Of a stretch of 55,436 nucleotides of DNA, positions 31,544 to 43,516 are shown piece by piece (positions within the stretch are counted from its first letter, which is position 1; each line of letters starts with the position of its first letter). Under the pieces are notes generated by a model, which did not search any database, was not told where the DNA came from, and worked only from the letters and a program-made list of their open reading frames with translations. The position numbers and the translations under genes were made by a program. This stretch comes from Atkinsonella hypoxylon (Eukaryota > Ascomycota > Sordariomycetes > Hypocreales > Clavicipitaceae): positions 1 to 55,436 of the forward strand of contig JFHB01000200.1 of the NCBI GenBank assembly GCA_000729835.1. The letters are read 5' to 3'.

Positions 31544-32973
31544 TCATGAGTAAAAGTGACTCCGTTGCATGCCATCGGCAGTGGCGTACTCCTTCTTGCC
31601 CTCTTCGATGGGCTCTGACGTGCTCGTCATCGAGTTGGTGCGGCTGACGTCGCTGGGAGCAGGCTTGATCTTCCTGACTTCCTGTCCGGGGCGTTTCAAG
31701 ACCTCGAGATAGGTGGAAGGGAGGTAGCCCTGGCGGCCATCGCGGGCGCGGCATTGCCACCATTCGCTGGGCTGCCCAGCGGGATCGTTCTTGGTGAGGA
31801 CAGCGACCAAGTCACCTTTTCGAGCTTCGAGTTCCATGCCGGCATTGTTGCCCTGGGGGAGGTAGTCGTAGAGGAGGCGGCAGAATTCGAGCTTGGATGG
31901 ATCAACAGGCTGTTGTGACTCGAGAGCCTGTTGATGAAGGCGGCGCTCCTCTTCTTCGTGAGAGGCTGCCAGTGTGCGAATCATCTTGGACATCAGGTAG
32001 GGCAAGCCAAAGGCAGCGGCGAGGAAAAAGAACAGCGGCTTACGGCTGGCTTTCGCGGGTCCAGGAGTGCCATCAGGGCCCGTGGTTCGGCCTTCGAAAC
32101 GCGCAAAGGCAGCGGGTGTCAGGGCAAGAGCATCAGCTGGAGGAGGACGGCCGGTAATCTTGGCAATCAGCGTCCGTATCCATCTCAAGAGGGTGAAGAT
32201 GCCCAGAATTGAGCCCAGGGTATCCCGCAAGTTGCCAAACTGCTCGGCTACAGAAACCATGGCTGTTGCGATGAACAGATCAGTATTACGAAAACGGTGT
32301 GGATATGAAATAATGATGACTTTAGCAGACGTCAGACATACCGAAAAAGCTTGAGTGAGTGGCCATATATGTGCTCTCGAGCATCTGAGCGAATCCGGCA
32401 AAGGCAGTAACGATGCCCTCGAGCATCTGGAAAGTCGCCGCGGTGCCGTTGCTAAAGCGGTTCGTCAAGCTGTTCGGGTCGTTGGGGTTCATCCCCCCCA
32501 TTCCACCATACATGCCGCCGCCGTACATGCCGCCATAACCCCCATATCCACCGTACATGCCACTACCGTACCCGCCCATGCCGGCCATGCCACCGAACCT
32601 CGAGTAAGGACTTGAGTACGGCGAGGAGTATGCGCTGCCGTAGGTGTTGTACGGCGAAGTGCCCATGCCCATGGCACCGACGCGACTATACGCAGAAGCG
32701 TTCTGATTGACGGCAGAAGTAAGAGACGAAGGGCGGTCGGGAACAGGAGGAGCAGTCGAGGCGGATGATGCAGCGGTAGATGCAGCACCAGCGGCAGTAG
32801 ATGCAGATGTGGTTGCGGGAAGAGATGCTAGAGAGTGGCATCGTTTCGTCAGCATGTGGAAGGTCATATCTGCCAGCGCCCGCCCTGCAGTAAGTAGGAA
32901 GAGAGTGTATAAACATACCAGCCGCAGACGCCGGGCCGCCGGGCCTCTCCCACGGTTTGGGCGGTGAGGCCAT
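31544..32973 (-). CDS. PEX13: peroxisomal import docking protein Pex13
   Basis: Pex13 is a peroxisomal membrane protein of the import docking complex. Exons are 32973-32919, 32827-32342 and 32262-31544, giving 419 residues. The start MASPPKPWERPGG is typical. Residues about 20-60 are A/S/T-rich. Residues about 65-135 are a tyrosine/glycine-rich region (for example YGSGMYGGYGGYGGMYGGG), the type known to form a selective meshwork for import receptors. The family block SLTNRFSNGTAATFQMLEGI leads to an amphipathic helix region, AEQFGNLRDTLGSILGIFTL and a hydrophobic segment (KPLFFFLAAAFGLPYLMSKM). An SH3 domain follows (LEFCRLLYDYLPQG ... WWQCRARDGRQGYLPSTYLE), which binds Pex14 and Pex5. The first intron also carries an earlier TGCAG acceptor; the TCTAG one keeps the frame. 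Confidence 0.95.
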
Positions 32974-33746
32974 GGTCTGAGATATGATAAGAGACGGAAA
33001 GGGAAGGCCGGTGGAGGAGGAAGAAACGAGTTCACACAAGGCGAGTCCTGTCGAAGCGAGACTGGCGCTGACGCTGACGACTCAGTCGCTACGTCACGAA
33101 GTGCTGGCTACGGAGTTCCCGACGGCGACTTCGGCGCAGCGCGGCCAAGAAGCAGCCAGCGGGCCCAGCAGACGGCGATGCAGCACAAAGACGCGACGGG
33201 AGAAAGCCAAAATGCGACCAGAAGCAGCTTGGGAAGCGCTGGCACGAGCAACGGAGTGGGTGGGGAGTGCAGAGGATGGAATTGAAGGATGGAAAGACGT
33301 CGGAGACGTCCATGGAGAAGGACTTGCGCTGAAGATGTGGGGCCCCAATCGGGGCTTGTTTTCGCCCGGTTCAATCTGCTAAAAGCGGGTCCCGACCGGT
33401 GGCCACACTCGACGCTGCAGCCACCTCGAGTCGTGCCTCGGCAACTCTGCACCTGCACCATCAGAACAGGATCGTGATTGAGCCGCAGTCACAGACACAG
33501 GGTCCTCATGTAAAAATAAAGCCCTATTTTGGAATTAATACTACAGTGAAAAAAGCAAGCAGTTCCACCATCATGCGCCGCAAAGTTGGCATGTGCCAAG
33601 CCGCCATTGCGATTACATACCTAGTTAACATTCAACACCACAGCCATTCCATCCCTTACGACAAGACAAGTTGTGCTTCCACGGCCATCATCATCCTCTC
33701 AACAGACACGCAAAGCCACAACCGTCTCCCACGTACCACTACTTAG
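32974..33746. other. PEX13 promoter and spacer
   Basis: Several overlapping GC-rich frames exist on both strands at 32984-33480, but they shadow one another and have no recognisable domain. I searched here for the missing first half of the phosphoesterase domain of the next feature and did not find it. Confidence 0.35.
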
Positions 33747-34621
33747 CTCTCACGCCAGCACTCGCGTCCATTCCCTCTGGAACCACCTCATCGAGACGGC
33801 TTCCTCCCAGACAGGCTCGCTCCTCATCTGGGACGCAGGCACATACACTGTGCTCCCTCGCCGGAGTAAGCATGTCCCACGAGCAGATCCCCCCTCCCAA
33901 GAGAGCGATTCATCATCTCAAAGCGAGGCGTCACAACAACAAACCTTGCTAGAACACGCATTTCGCAATCGCAAGATTCGCCTCCAATTGCATGGGTCCA
34001 AGCTCCCAACCACTTACGTTGTGAACATGCGACTTACGAAACTGGGGGACGGCAAGGGTAGGGCCAAGAATCTAGGCGGACCAGAGCAGAGGAGGAGGGG
34101 GGAAAAGGGCAGACACCGGGAATGCTGGCCCAGAGAGTACCTCCAGCGAGGTTACTTCCGACGAGGCTGACGATGAGAACGATGCAAGCCGTCTTGTTCC
34201 GAAAGGGTGCAATGATCCAAAGGGGATATCATCTACAGAGAGGGTGCTGCGCGAGCTAGAGGACGAAGAAGTCCGGAGGACGAATGCGTATCCCGATGCT
34301 ACTAATTCCATAGGCAGCATTCATCAACGGAAATGGTATTTGTCTCTCGATAGGAAGGCATGTGGGTTTACGCGCCAGCGGATAAATGGCAAGATGTCGT
34401 GGAAGCACGCAGGCACGTATGTAAATACAGATAAGAGCGAGGCGAGACAGACAGAAGACGGGGAAAGGGAAAGGATGCAGCGCCTCTCCTTTCCATTTTA
34501 CATAAGAGGTGTAGAGCACGAGCGGAGGGTCGTGACAGGACGACGAGGCGAGGACATCATGCGTGACGAGGGCGTAACAAGTTTTGCACAAAAAAAGGGA
34601 TGGAAGCCCGTACTGAACTGA
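33747..34621 (+). pseudogene. decayed or truncated DNA ligase D 3'-phosphoesterase-like gene
   Basis: Two adjacent plus-strand frames encode the last two thirds of a fungal LigD-type 3'-phosphoesterase (PE) domain protein. The first, from an ACTTAG acceptor-like site, reads TRVHSLWNHLIETASSQTGS, LLIWDAGTY and HAFRNRKIRLQLHGSKLP. The second, shifted by one base, reads ELEDEEVRRTNAYPDATNSI, RKWYLSLDRKACGF, FPFYIRGVEHERRVVTGRR and ends FAQKKGWKPVLN. The shift lies at a G6A4 run (34097-34106). A 55-nt intron (34058-34112, GTAGGG...GGGCAG) would also restore the frame but lacks a branch site and pyrimidine tract. The N-terminal third with the catalytic histidine motif is absent and no ATG opens the first frame. 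It is probably a relic; an unusual spliced gene is possible. The family role would be DNA end processing. Confidence 0.6.
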
Positions 34622-35051
34622 GCCTCAAAAAACATTCTGTGTATTGCAAATCAGCTATATAGCCGGGTCAGCTTTCCCCGCAACCACCAAATATCTCATG
34701 CTTTACCGCACAGAATACAGACTCGGTGTGGCCAACGTAATGTGACAGGAACATAGAGCAGAGTACATATTTTTTTTTCTCGCGTCTCAGCGACCAAGAA
34801 AAGGGAAATGCTACAGTGCAGAGAAAATCGGCTGGCCTGCTGTGCTTGCCGTAAGCTAACCCGCCTTTACCACAAACCAAGGAAGAAAGCATTGAGACAA
34901 AACGCCAGTCCATGCATATACAATACCGCATTTTAAAGACAATTTGATCCTTTAGCACGTCATATAACTATGAGCCACCGCATTCCTTTTTATTGGTACC
35001 GTCCGCTTAGGTCCACACCGCCAGAAACTCAATGCCCCAGTGTCATGATGA
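34622..35051. other. convergent spacer before CAC2
   Basis: 430 bp of 3' flanks with a T8 run (34771-34778) amid short pyrimidine blocks. Nothing else supported. Confidence 0.35.
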
Positions 35052-37414
35052 TCAAGACTTGTCTACAGGCGTTGGCGCAATTCGCCGCTTCTTAGGCTCC
35101 TTTGCGTCCTCTTTTTCGCTCTCGCTGGCGTCCCGCTTAGTACCAGCAATGCTTCCGGTAGTGCTCCTGGGTGTCTCTGGTGGCGTCGTGATTGGGAACC
35201 CGCCAGCCTTGACCGAGTTCGTGGCAGTCAGAGCTGGCACGCTCCCTGATATGAGATGAGGGTTGGTGAGAACACCGGTAGGCACAGATGAAGATTGGGT
35301 GGCAACAGAGGACGTCGAATTCGAGCGGGTGGGAGACGATGGTCTTTGCGACATTGGCGGTGCCGAGGCTGGCGGTGACAGTGCAGTCAAAGAGCTTGCC
35401 GAGTTACGATGTTGGTGTTGTGAACCATTCGGGAACGGGGAAGGTGGCGCAAAGCTCGTGGGAGTTGGCGTATTTTGCGTCGAAGAGACCGCAGCCGCTG
35501 GGGTAGTGGCAGTTGTAGTTGAGTTCGCTTTAGGTGCCACAATTTCGCCCTTGAACACCTCCCCTAGCTCGCCAGCAACAAACGAAAGACTTGAGCAGAA
35601 GCCATCGGAGGACGAAACAATAAGCGTAAGTCCATCGCTCGACCTATCATTGTATACACGTTAGTCAGGTAATCTCGGTATGAACGATGAGCGTGGATGC
35701 GGCAGCAAACGTTCTTACCAAGCTAGATCGGTGAACGTGGCACAATGCAAGTTGCTGACAATGCAGATAGGGGTCTTCTGCTGAGTATCGTACAAAAGTA
35801 CAGAGTCCTGGGTCGCGACTGCATATACCATGCGATATGGCAGTGAAAATGCAGGCATAGGACCGGGCGTTAGGGCGTCTGTCTCCACGCTGGGAGCTTT
35901 TGATGGTGTACCGCCTTGTTCAGACGAAGTACTTGCTGGAGGCGGAGGAGGTTCCATTACCGCGTTTGCGGGAGGCGACTTCTCGATGGGTTCAGGTAAA
36001 GAGGGCAGCGCTTCACCGCCAGACGTGTCAATGGTGATGTGCTTTGTAGATGGAGGCATTTGGCGTAGGGTATAAAAGAGTGGAGAGCACTTGACCACGA
36101 CTGAAGGTTTCTTATGTCCTGGTAGATGAGCAATAGGCGGTTTGTTAATTCCACCGCGTGTATAAATATAAACTGTATTGATTACCTCATACGTGGGCTT
36201 TGCATCCTTCTCCGCTTGGTGCTGGGTTTGATACTGTCCCGAAGGAGTTAGTAAAAGGCTGCCATCAGGCGTAAAGGTCAGCCGGCGGAAAAAAGAGGTG
36301 AGGGTTTCATTTGCGTATAAGCTAGCATTCTTTGCTCCTAGTTGTGGTTTGGGTGAAGCTTCCATGGGCATAACCGCCGGAAGGGGTAGCGTCGGAGCAG
36401 GCGAAGCTGAACGTCGTGATGAGAATGACGATCGTCGACTGTGGCTAACTACGCTTGGCGGATTCATGGGAAGCGGATTCGAGGTTGGTGTTCCTGGTGC
36501 TGAAGGAGCAGGAGATCCTACCGACGTGGCGGAATCTATTATTGACAGCTGAGCTCGATGACCAAAGTCTGGCGGAGCCGGGCTGCTCGAAGATATTCGT
36601 CGTGGAGGCAGATCTGCTTTGATATGACTTGCCAGCCGTGGGGGCTTATCGTCGTGACTTAGTGTGTACTGTCCATCCTTCGTCTTGAGGGAGTAAATAT
36701 GGACAGATCGGTCCGAGGACTGTGTAGCAATGTACTCGTTCAAGGGATCCCAGGTTACACCTTGGACATAATGACTATGCTCGGCGATCTGCCTGACGAG
36801 CGTTCCTATCGGTTGAAAGGGATTAGACGGTAATCGTTCGAGCGATGCTCCGTTGGGTCGGCTCACCTGTGTTGGCGTTGTATATTCGGGCAATATTGTC
36901 CATGCTTCCAATGATGAAGTGAGCAGCATCGGGAGACCATGCCAGATCATATATTTCGGCTCCACTAGAGCGACACATATGTTTTGCTCTCCATGATTCT
37001 TTATCGTCTTGTGTGTCGCCGCCAAACGTCGAAGGGGGTAGTTCGCTGGGAACCCACAGAATCACATTGCCATCATCACCCGCTGAGGCCAGAGTTTCAC
37101 CTGATGTTGAAGATACAACAATTAGCTCACGAGGGGGGAGACACGGGCATGGTCAATCGTGTGTGCAAAACAGCAATTGCTCGACACCCACCTTTTGGAG
37201 CCCAGCGAACAACGTTCACGGCTTGGTTGTGTTTTGACAAGGTAGACAAGTAGTTGACTTTTCGTTCAGGACCATCACAGTCGACTTTCCATATTCGAAC
37301 GTGGTTGTCGCCACCAGCTGTAGCCAGACGGCTCTTCCCAGCAGGCTCGAAATGTGCAGAGTACACGGGGGCGTTTTGGTCGTGCCAATTGATAATTAGC
37401 GGGGTGGCCTTCAT
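35052..37414 (-). CDS. CAC2: chromatin assembly factor 1 subunit Cac2 (p60, CHAF1B)
   Basis: Cac2 is the WD40 subunit of CAF-1, which deposits H3-H4 on newly replicated DNA. Exons are 37414-37192, 37100-36867, 36805-35719 and 35643-35052, giving 711 residues. The start MKATPLIINWHDQNAPVYSA is characteristic. WD repeats include RLATAGGDNHVRIWKV, ETLASAGDDGNVILWVP, HFIIGSMDNIARIYNA and YIATQSSDRSVHIYSL. A long S/P-rich insert (about 200-270) precedes FFRRLTFTPDGSLLLTPSG, then YIYTRGGINKPPIAHLPGHK, a CAF-1 p60 hallmark. Later WD blades include YAVATQDSVLLYDTQ and LIVSSSDGFCSSLSF. The tail after about 560 is disordered and ends in a basic KEPKKRRIAP segment like a nuclear signal. It is a third chromatin or kinetochore gene in this window. 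Confidence 0.95.
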
Positions 37415-37970
37415 GGTGACAAAACGCAGTTATCGAGGCGGACGGCTATTGCAGAACATGGGAGAGAGAGAGTCGAGATCAAACGTGTTTGCGGTTGGCG
37501 AGCTTTGCGTTTTGGAAGTATGGAAGCATGAAACGCCGCCCGCCGACCTAGCCTCATGTGTTAGTTGCTATTGATATGGCGTGTGTGGAACTTTGATCGT
37601 ACGATATACTTCCGGCAGTACACAAGTAGCTACTCGCAGCTTCTCAATGGCTGCAGCGTGCAGCAAGTCGGTTCAGGCAGATGGCTCAGAAGCTGACGAT
37701 GCAAAGGATGTAAAGGACACGTCGCAAGATCAAGTTCAGAGGCGCAAGGAAACCGTTTTGAGGGGAGAGAGAGGGACGGGAAGACGGAAGGACGGAAGGA
37801 CGAAGAGGGAGCAGAATTGGCAGGGCTAGAAATTACACGTAAGATGCAGGCGGTAGTGACATTGAATAAAAGCACAAACATAAAACACAAAAGCACCGCC
37901 GTGCAGATGGGCGTCTTGTACGGAGTAGTGAGTGAATCGAGTGACAGACAACAACAGGTCTGGAGTGTGC

Positions 37971-38006
37971 GTGGGCATGGGCATAGGCATGGGCATAAGC
38001 ATGGGA
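37971..38006. repeat. hexamer array GCATGG/GCATAG
   Basis: Six-base units with third-position variation (GCATGG, GCATAG, GCATAA) repeat for about 36 bp. It lies 35 bp left of a second, octamer array. Confidence 0.85.
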
Positions 38007-38040
38007 CTGTACGGAGTACATGGGCGTCAGGCATGCATGT

Positions 38041-38130
38041 GTATCCATGTATCCATGTATCCTTGTGTCCTTGTGTCCTTGTGTCCTTGTGTCCTTGTGT
38101 CCTTGTTATCCTTGTTATCCTTGTTATCCT
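38041..38130. repeat. octamer minisatellite (ATCCATGT then CCTTGTGT)
   Basis: The array starts with ATCCATGT units, continues with five exact CCTTGTGT units (38061-38100) and ends with three nine-base CCTTGTTAT units (38101-38127). The stepwise unit change shows expansion by slippage from a degenerate seed. No reading frame is implied. Confidence 0.95.
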
Positions 38131-38918
38131 TCCTCCAAGAGCAGCAGCCGGGAACGCGGCATGGACAAGGCTAAAACCCCAGCCAGCATCAACCACAAAA
38201 CATTGGGTCGATTACGGGGTAGGTAAGGAGTCGAGGTAAGATCAATGTGCGGAATGTGCAGCTAGCTGTTGGTTCAGTACGAAGTACCAGTAAACATTTG
38301 CACTAGCCATCTTGCTTGCTTGCTCCAGTCTCTTCAAGCCCCCCTAAAGATGCCCCGCAGCTGGGCAACCTAGCCCGCACCTGTGCCTCAATCTTACATG
38401 TACCTATGTACACCCACACTGTCCTTTCAGTGCATGCACAGCCAGGAAAGCACACCAACTTGTAACACAATGCAGCAGCTACGATCTGCACTTGGTTGTT
38501 GCGACATGTCTTCCCGTATGTACAGAGTACCACCTAGCTACTATAGCCGGCAGTCTTTCACCTTGGGTGCCTAGGTACATGACCTGGGCGATGATGTTGA
38601 TCTCCGCAAAGAGCATCCTGTTCATTATGCTCACTCAAAGCCACAAAAAGATGTGCTGGAATCTCGCTAGGGCAACAAGGATCATGAACTTGAGATAGTA
38701 GCTCCTTCGACCTGATATCGTCCTACTATTTGCATTCTGGGCCTTGGTACTGTAAACCCCCAGAGCTACACATGGTTTAGACTGTTGTTCAATGAGGATA
38801 CTCGAGATGAACATTTCTTGCATGCGTGGGGAGGAACTGCGAGCGATCCCCCCCCCCCATTTCCTATCAAGGTATCTGAGGCATTTCACGATTTATGAAA
38901 CCTTTGACCGCGATGCTT

Positions 38919-40313
38919 TCACCAGGCCGAGAACCGAGCTGATCCAGGTGTCCACTTCTCGGTTTGTTGCACGCCGAGTTGTGGCCAGCCACAGGTGGCC
39001 ACGGTGTCAATCAAAGAACGAACCAGCAGGAACTTGAGCTGTGGTTGAAGATGATCAAAGAATAGAACAGCTAAACGAGCTCCTGAAAGTATGGCTGCCT
39101 GGTGCGCGAGACTCGTGGAATGCAAGGCCGCTAACTTTGCTTTATCGATGCTTGCGACAAAATCTGATTTGACCCTCTTAAGTTTCTCCTTCTCGCCTAG
39201 AATTTTGCCTCGCGACAGTGTCATCTCTTTCATCTCGTCCATTATGGAATAGATCCCATTATCTAAGCCTACTGTCGCAGGCGCCATGAGGACGACTTTA
39301 AACCGCTCGGCGTGGTTCATCAACGGCACCGAGATGATGGGTGTATCCGCGACGAATGCCGCGTGCAGGACCGATGCGGGAAGGAATAAGCCGTGTAAGT
39401 TGCAAATCGGATGGGTGAGATCTATAAATGTTTTAATCACAGATGGCCAAAAAAAAGAAAAAAAAAAAAAATTGACCCTCGTTGCCCGGAATCCGGTGCT
39501 TTACCTTCTTGCATTCTGCAGGGAAAACATTCCGACTGCCAAAGTAAGGCACTCCGGCCTCGTAAATTAAGACGTATCTGCAGGAAACTTATGGTTTTTG
39601 CGTCAACCAACCTGACATCCTTTGGCTAATAGAGTAAGTACCACTAGCATCATGGACCTATGTCTGGCATAAGTAAATCCCTCTTCGCGTGGAAATCGTC
39701 TAGATGTTGGAGAAGGAGGATCGGTCGAGACAACCTCTTTGATGGCCCCAGGGGTAGATGAAGCAGTTAAGTGCCAGGTAGGTACCCAGGTATATGATTA
39801 GTGATTTTTCATGTCGTCTTATAACTCCTGCTTCCTACCTACCCTAGGTACGGAGCACTTGAAGCGCCATGTACGGCAAGCACTGTTAGTCTGAATGGAT
39901 GATGAGGCCTGCCGGTATGCAATTTGTAATCTTATTCTTCCCGATATTCAATATTCAATTTTTAGACGCACGGGAAGAGCAGGCCGTATTACGTCATTCT
40001 CCGATGAGGATTTGGGGATCCTTGTCTTCAGGTCAATCTCACTCTTAGACTCGATTGGCAAATCAGCTCCATGCCCCGAGCCTCCAGCTGCAATCCTGCC
40101 CAGCCTGAACTGATTCTTTAGGCCCATCTCTATCTCAAAATTATTGGCGTTGCACGAGTCCAGCAACATGTCAACGAAACATCGAGTCGGAATTGCTTCT
40201 CTTTTTGAGACTTTCTCCACTCTTGAGATGTTGTCATCATGGTGAGCTGGATTGAAAATCATCGTAGGCGTTTGCAGACTGAACTCAAGCAGAACTAATG
40301 ATAAGAGGGCCAA
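38919..40313 (-). CDS. uncertain spliced gene of unknown function
   Basis: Several minus-strand pieces look coding. The last (about 39419-38919) reads LHGLFLPASVLHAAFVADTP, VPLMNHAERFKVVLMAPATV and MDEMKEMTLSRGKILGEKEK, then a helical segment. Before it, an exon after a TCCTGCAG acceptor reads YVLIYEAGVPYFGSRNVFPA and can join through a GTCAAT donor and TTTATAG acceptor, an intron that includes a T-rich run. Another piece (40313-39948) reads NAHN-free ordinary sequence such as CFVDMLLDSCNANNFEIEMG and IPKSSSENDVIRP. I could not build one continuous model, and a second frame is also open in the middle exon. No family is recognised. It may be a lineage-specific gene or a decaying one. Confidence 0.3.
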
Positions 40314-43300
40314 ATTCCTGGGTCCTCAATGCATGCCGAATTTACTCGGCACAAAAGCACTGTTCAGAATCTACAGACATCATTCCGGGAAATTGCTTGT
40401 GAAATATGGGTTTGGTGCACAAGTTGTCGATCCCACTCGTAGGGCCATTCTTGACACACTCTCAGCTGGCTGTGTATCCTGAAAATGCAAGACCAACCAT
40501 AATCTTTTCTATTATTGGTTACCGGATTGTATTTTCGTTAATGAACCATTGCCCGGTCGACGTCTAGGTAGGGTTTAAGCTCCGTGTCACGCAAAGTACC
40601 ACAAGCTGTAACGGTAAGCCCGTCAGGTCGTGAATTAGATCCCGATGCCTGGGTCAGTGTAGATGCTGTTAGCTTCTCACGGCTCTATGAATCAAGAGGT
40701 GCACATTTGATCACCGTATATCACGAAAAGCTCTGGGAATCAGACGTTCCTATTTCACCGGCTTGCCAAATCGGCATGTTGGCTGTTCACAGACCTACCG
40801 GTGGCTAGTTGGGTAATTGCTGCATACTTGCGCGGTGGCGGACCGAGTGCAAAGCAAATAGCCATTGTTGCCGTCTACCACAATGGTTTTATAAATCAAA
40901 TACTTTTGGAAATCTATCACATACGACCATAGCCGCTAGCAAAATCTGGATCCCGTTCGATCTCCGAAGAGAAACTGGCGAGCGCTGGATCAGTAGTTGG
41001 GACGGTGACGACCAGCGAATACTCAGTGTCGTATGTTTTTGCACTTGCCATTCTTTTTTTTTTTTCGCTTCACTCCCTACCTCTTTCTCGCTAAAGTTCG
41101 CATCGTACCTTCCGATCGTGCTCATCAAACACTCCACTCCAAACAGTGCAGACTTGGCCAGCAAGGACAGGACACCTTTACCTACGGCAAGACATGTGAA
41201 ATTTGTTACCCGCCTGGCTGGCCGATCAATTGAACGTCAGCAATTTTGTGTAATGCTGCGGCTAACGCCCGCCATAATCTGCGGCCTATTTCCCGTCAGC
41301 ATCAATGTGCTAGGTACCCTGCTCCGTGAGTCATACTTCGTACCAAGGTGCACATCTTGATCTCGTGCATCAACACCACAATGGCAGTGTACTTCGATCC
41401 TCTGTCTAGTTGGCATTCATTATGTTGGTGAATTAATTTTTAAAAGATAGCGATGCCTATTCTGGTCTGCGTGTGATAGGAATAAAGAAAACATCGGCGT
41501 AACGAGGTGAGTTGTGGCAGGCAGCTGCTTGAACTCAAAGAATTTCGTGAGAGGTTGTTAAGATGGTTGTTGATCTTTCTCGGAGCTCTGTGTAAGCGCT
41601 CTATTTGATCATGTGCAGGGCGTAACTATTCCGTAGACGCAAGACTTATCAACGAATTGCTCGAGACCAAGGTGTATGTAGAAACGGCCTGGGGCGTCCA
41701 CGAACCCTAGTTAGACCCGTTTGGACCCGTAAATGTTACTAGTACTATCCGCTGGGACCCGTACAGGGATTATTTCCTACCTCACTACTCCGTAGAGTGC
41801 TCTAGCGCAAAGTGGATGCCTTCAACAAAAGTCCTGATTGGCGTGACGCGGCATCGTGCTAGGATGCTCGGACGTGCGCACGACACGGTATGACTCTTCC
41901 TGCATCTTTCGTGTGACGGGTGTGAGCCGCCTTTTCTAGACCAGCTCCTAAATAATCCCAAGTGTATAATTGGCTATTCTTGTTCAACTTTTGCTCTGTA
42001 TAGATCTAGATTGGCCTAGCACAATTACAGTTGAGCCTACATTGGTAACTCCAAGCTGGGCAACTGTGGCTCACAACGCCCGTCGCGCGACTTATTATCA
42101 ATAGTGCGTAGTTACCTACCTACCTGCCTAGATAGGCAGAAACTGTGCCCCTTCGCATCAGCGGGTTGTGAGGCCTCTGACCCGACCGATGCAACAACAG
42201 TGAATATTTCCAACGAGGCCATGAAAATAAGTGGCACCCACGGCAAGCGGAACCTCGAACTCCTTCCTAAATAGGTGCCTATAGCAAGCAAGCAAGCAGC
42301 CTTCAGCCGCAGACATGCAGATTGCGCTTCGGTATGACTATCGAACCCGCTGAATCCCACGCCGAGACAACGCATAATTTAACGGAGGACAGTCAGTCGT
42401 CACACTGTCCGTCCCCCGGAGCTCAAGACATAGGACCGACCGACCTCCCTCAGAGCCAGGTTTTGGACCAGCTCGCCACCACTGCTCATTCTGGCACAGA
42501 CGCTTACCCCCCAGTATTGTCTGTCGTCCATCAACCAACGCTGTTTCCTTCTCTCATTAAACAATGTTGGTTTGTCGTCCAAGCTTTAGCAGCAGATTAT
42601 CATCAAGGTGAGCTCTGTACCCACCGCTTTGGCTTTGAGCTGAAACCAGGTCTCACAACCCAAGGTCGGTAGGGTCCCTAAATTAACAATTCCCTTTGGC
42701 AAGGTTAAAAGGAGCTGCGGCCAATCAGGACAATGTGGGCTTTAGTATACTTTGATTGAATTTATAGTGAAACTACACAAGGTAGGCAACGACAAGAAGT
42801 CCTAGCAGTCATGCTATACAAATCGCTACATCGATCGCACGCCGCGCATTCACCCTCGCCCTGAAGATTGAGCAGGGACGTTGTTGCGGAATTAGGTTTT
42901 AGGTATCTAGCCTGTGCCACAAGGAAGTGGGGCTCGCGACCAGCTTGCACCTTCCTCTTCCTCTGCCTTGTCGGTGGCGTCGAGCTCAAAATGGAACTTG
43001 GGTGAGAGCTAATGCAAACTGGGATTGCGCGGTGACTCCTCTCGGCATTACATGCCATCATGGTCTGGCTGCCTTGCCTGGCAGCTTATCTTTCCTTCTG
43101 TTGACATCAATGGCTCATCAGTGTTCATTTCCTTCTCTTCTTCCCCCGGTCGACTCTTACCTCAGCATTTAACTTTACTTAATGGGCTGCCACGCCGTGG
43201 TTCGTGGGAGCCAGTGACTGGTTCATGATTTTGCTGTTCTGCCGCATCACGCCTTCTGTCAACATACTCTGCCCGAATCTCTATGTCCCATGGGTCTTAC

Positions 43301-43516
43301 ATTGCAGTCCGGTTTGTTGCTTTGAATTTAGTCGAGCTGCTGCTCGCGATCGAGTCAGCGCCATATCTTGGACAAGCTGACAGCTACTTTTCCCTGGCCC
43401 ATCGCGTGATTGTTACGGTTTCCAGTATCCTCGGACAGAACCGCCTCGTAGAAATTCTTCATTGAATTTCGAGTCTTTGGAGCAGAATCTGGAATATAGA
43501 CAAATCAATCGCTATC
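40314..43516. other. gene-poor stretch upstream of the ABC transporter
   Basis: 3.2 kb without a convincing gene. The plus frames 40809-41360 and 42322-42672 are open but of irregular composition. TAGGTA/TACCTA words recur (about 40564, 41310, 42110-42127, 42902). A short inverted repeat CTGCCTA/TAGGCAG sits at 42124-42139 next to a TACC array. No RNA gene was seen. Confidence 0.4.

Larger units (their letters stand above)
37415..38918. other. repeat-bearing intergenic stretch
   Basis: About 1.5 kb upstream of CAC2. Apparent frames at 37630-38239 are driven by the tandem repeats listed separately and have no other support. Near 38564-38578 is a TGCCTAGGTACATG word related to others in the window. 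A C9 run lies at 38850-38858. Confidence 0.4.

Noticed and set aside
32984..33382. 132-codon plus frame opposite the PEX13 leader
   Set aside because: Overlaps several equally long frames on the other strand in GC-rich DNA and shows no motif.
38041..38130. CRISPR-like array
   Set aside because: Units are 8-9 bp with no spacers; this is a minisatellite in a eukaryotic genome.
40809..41360. 183-codon plus frame
   Set aside because: Composition is irregular, includes a poly-F run from a T tract, and no domain or splice structure supports it.
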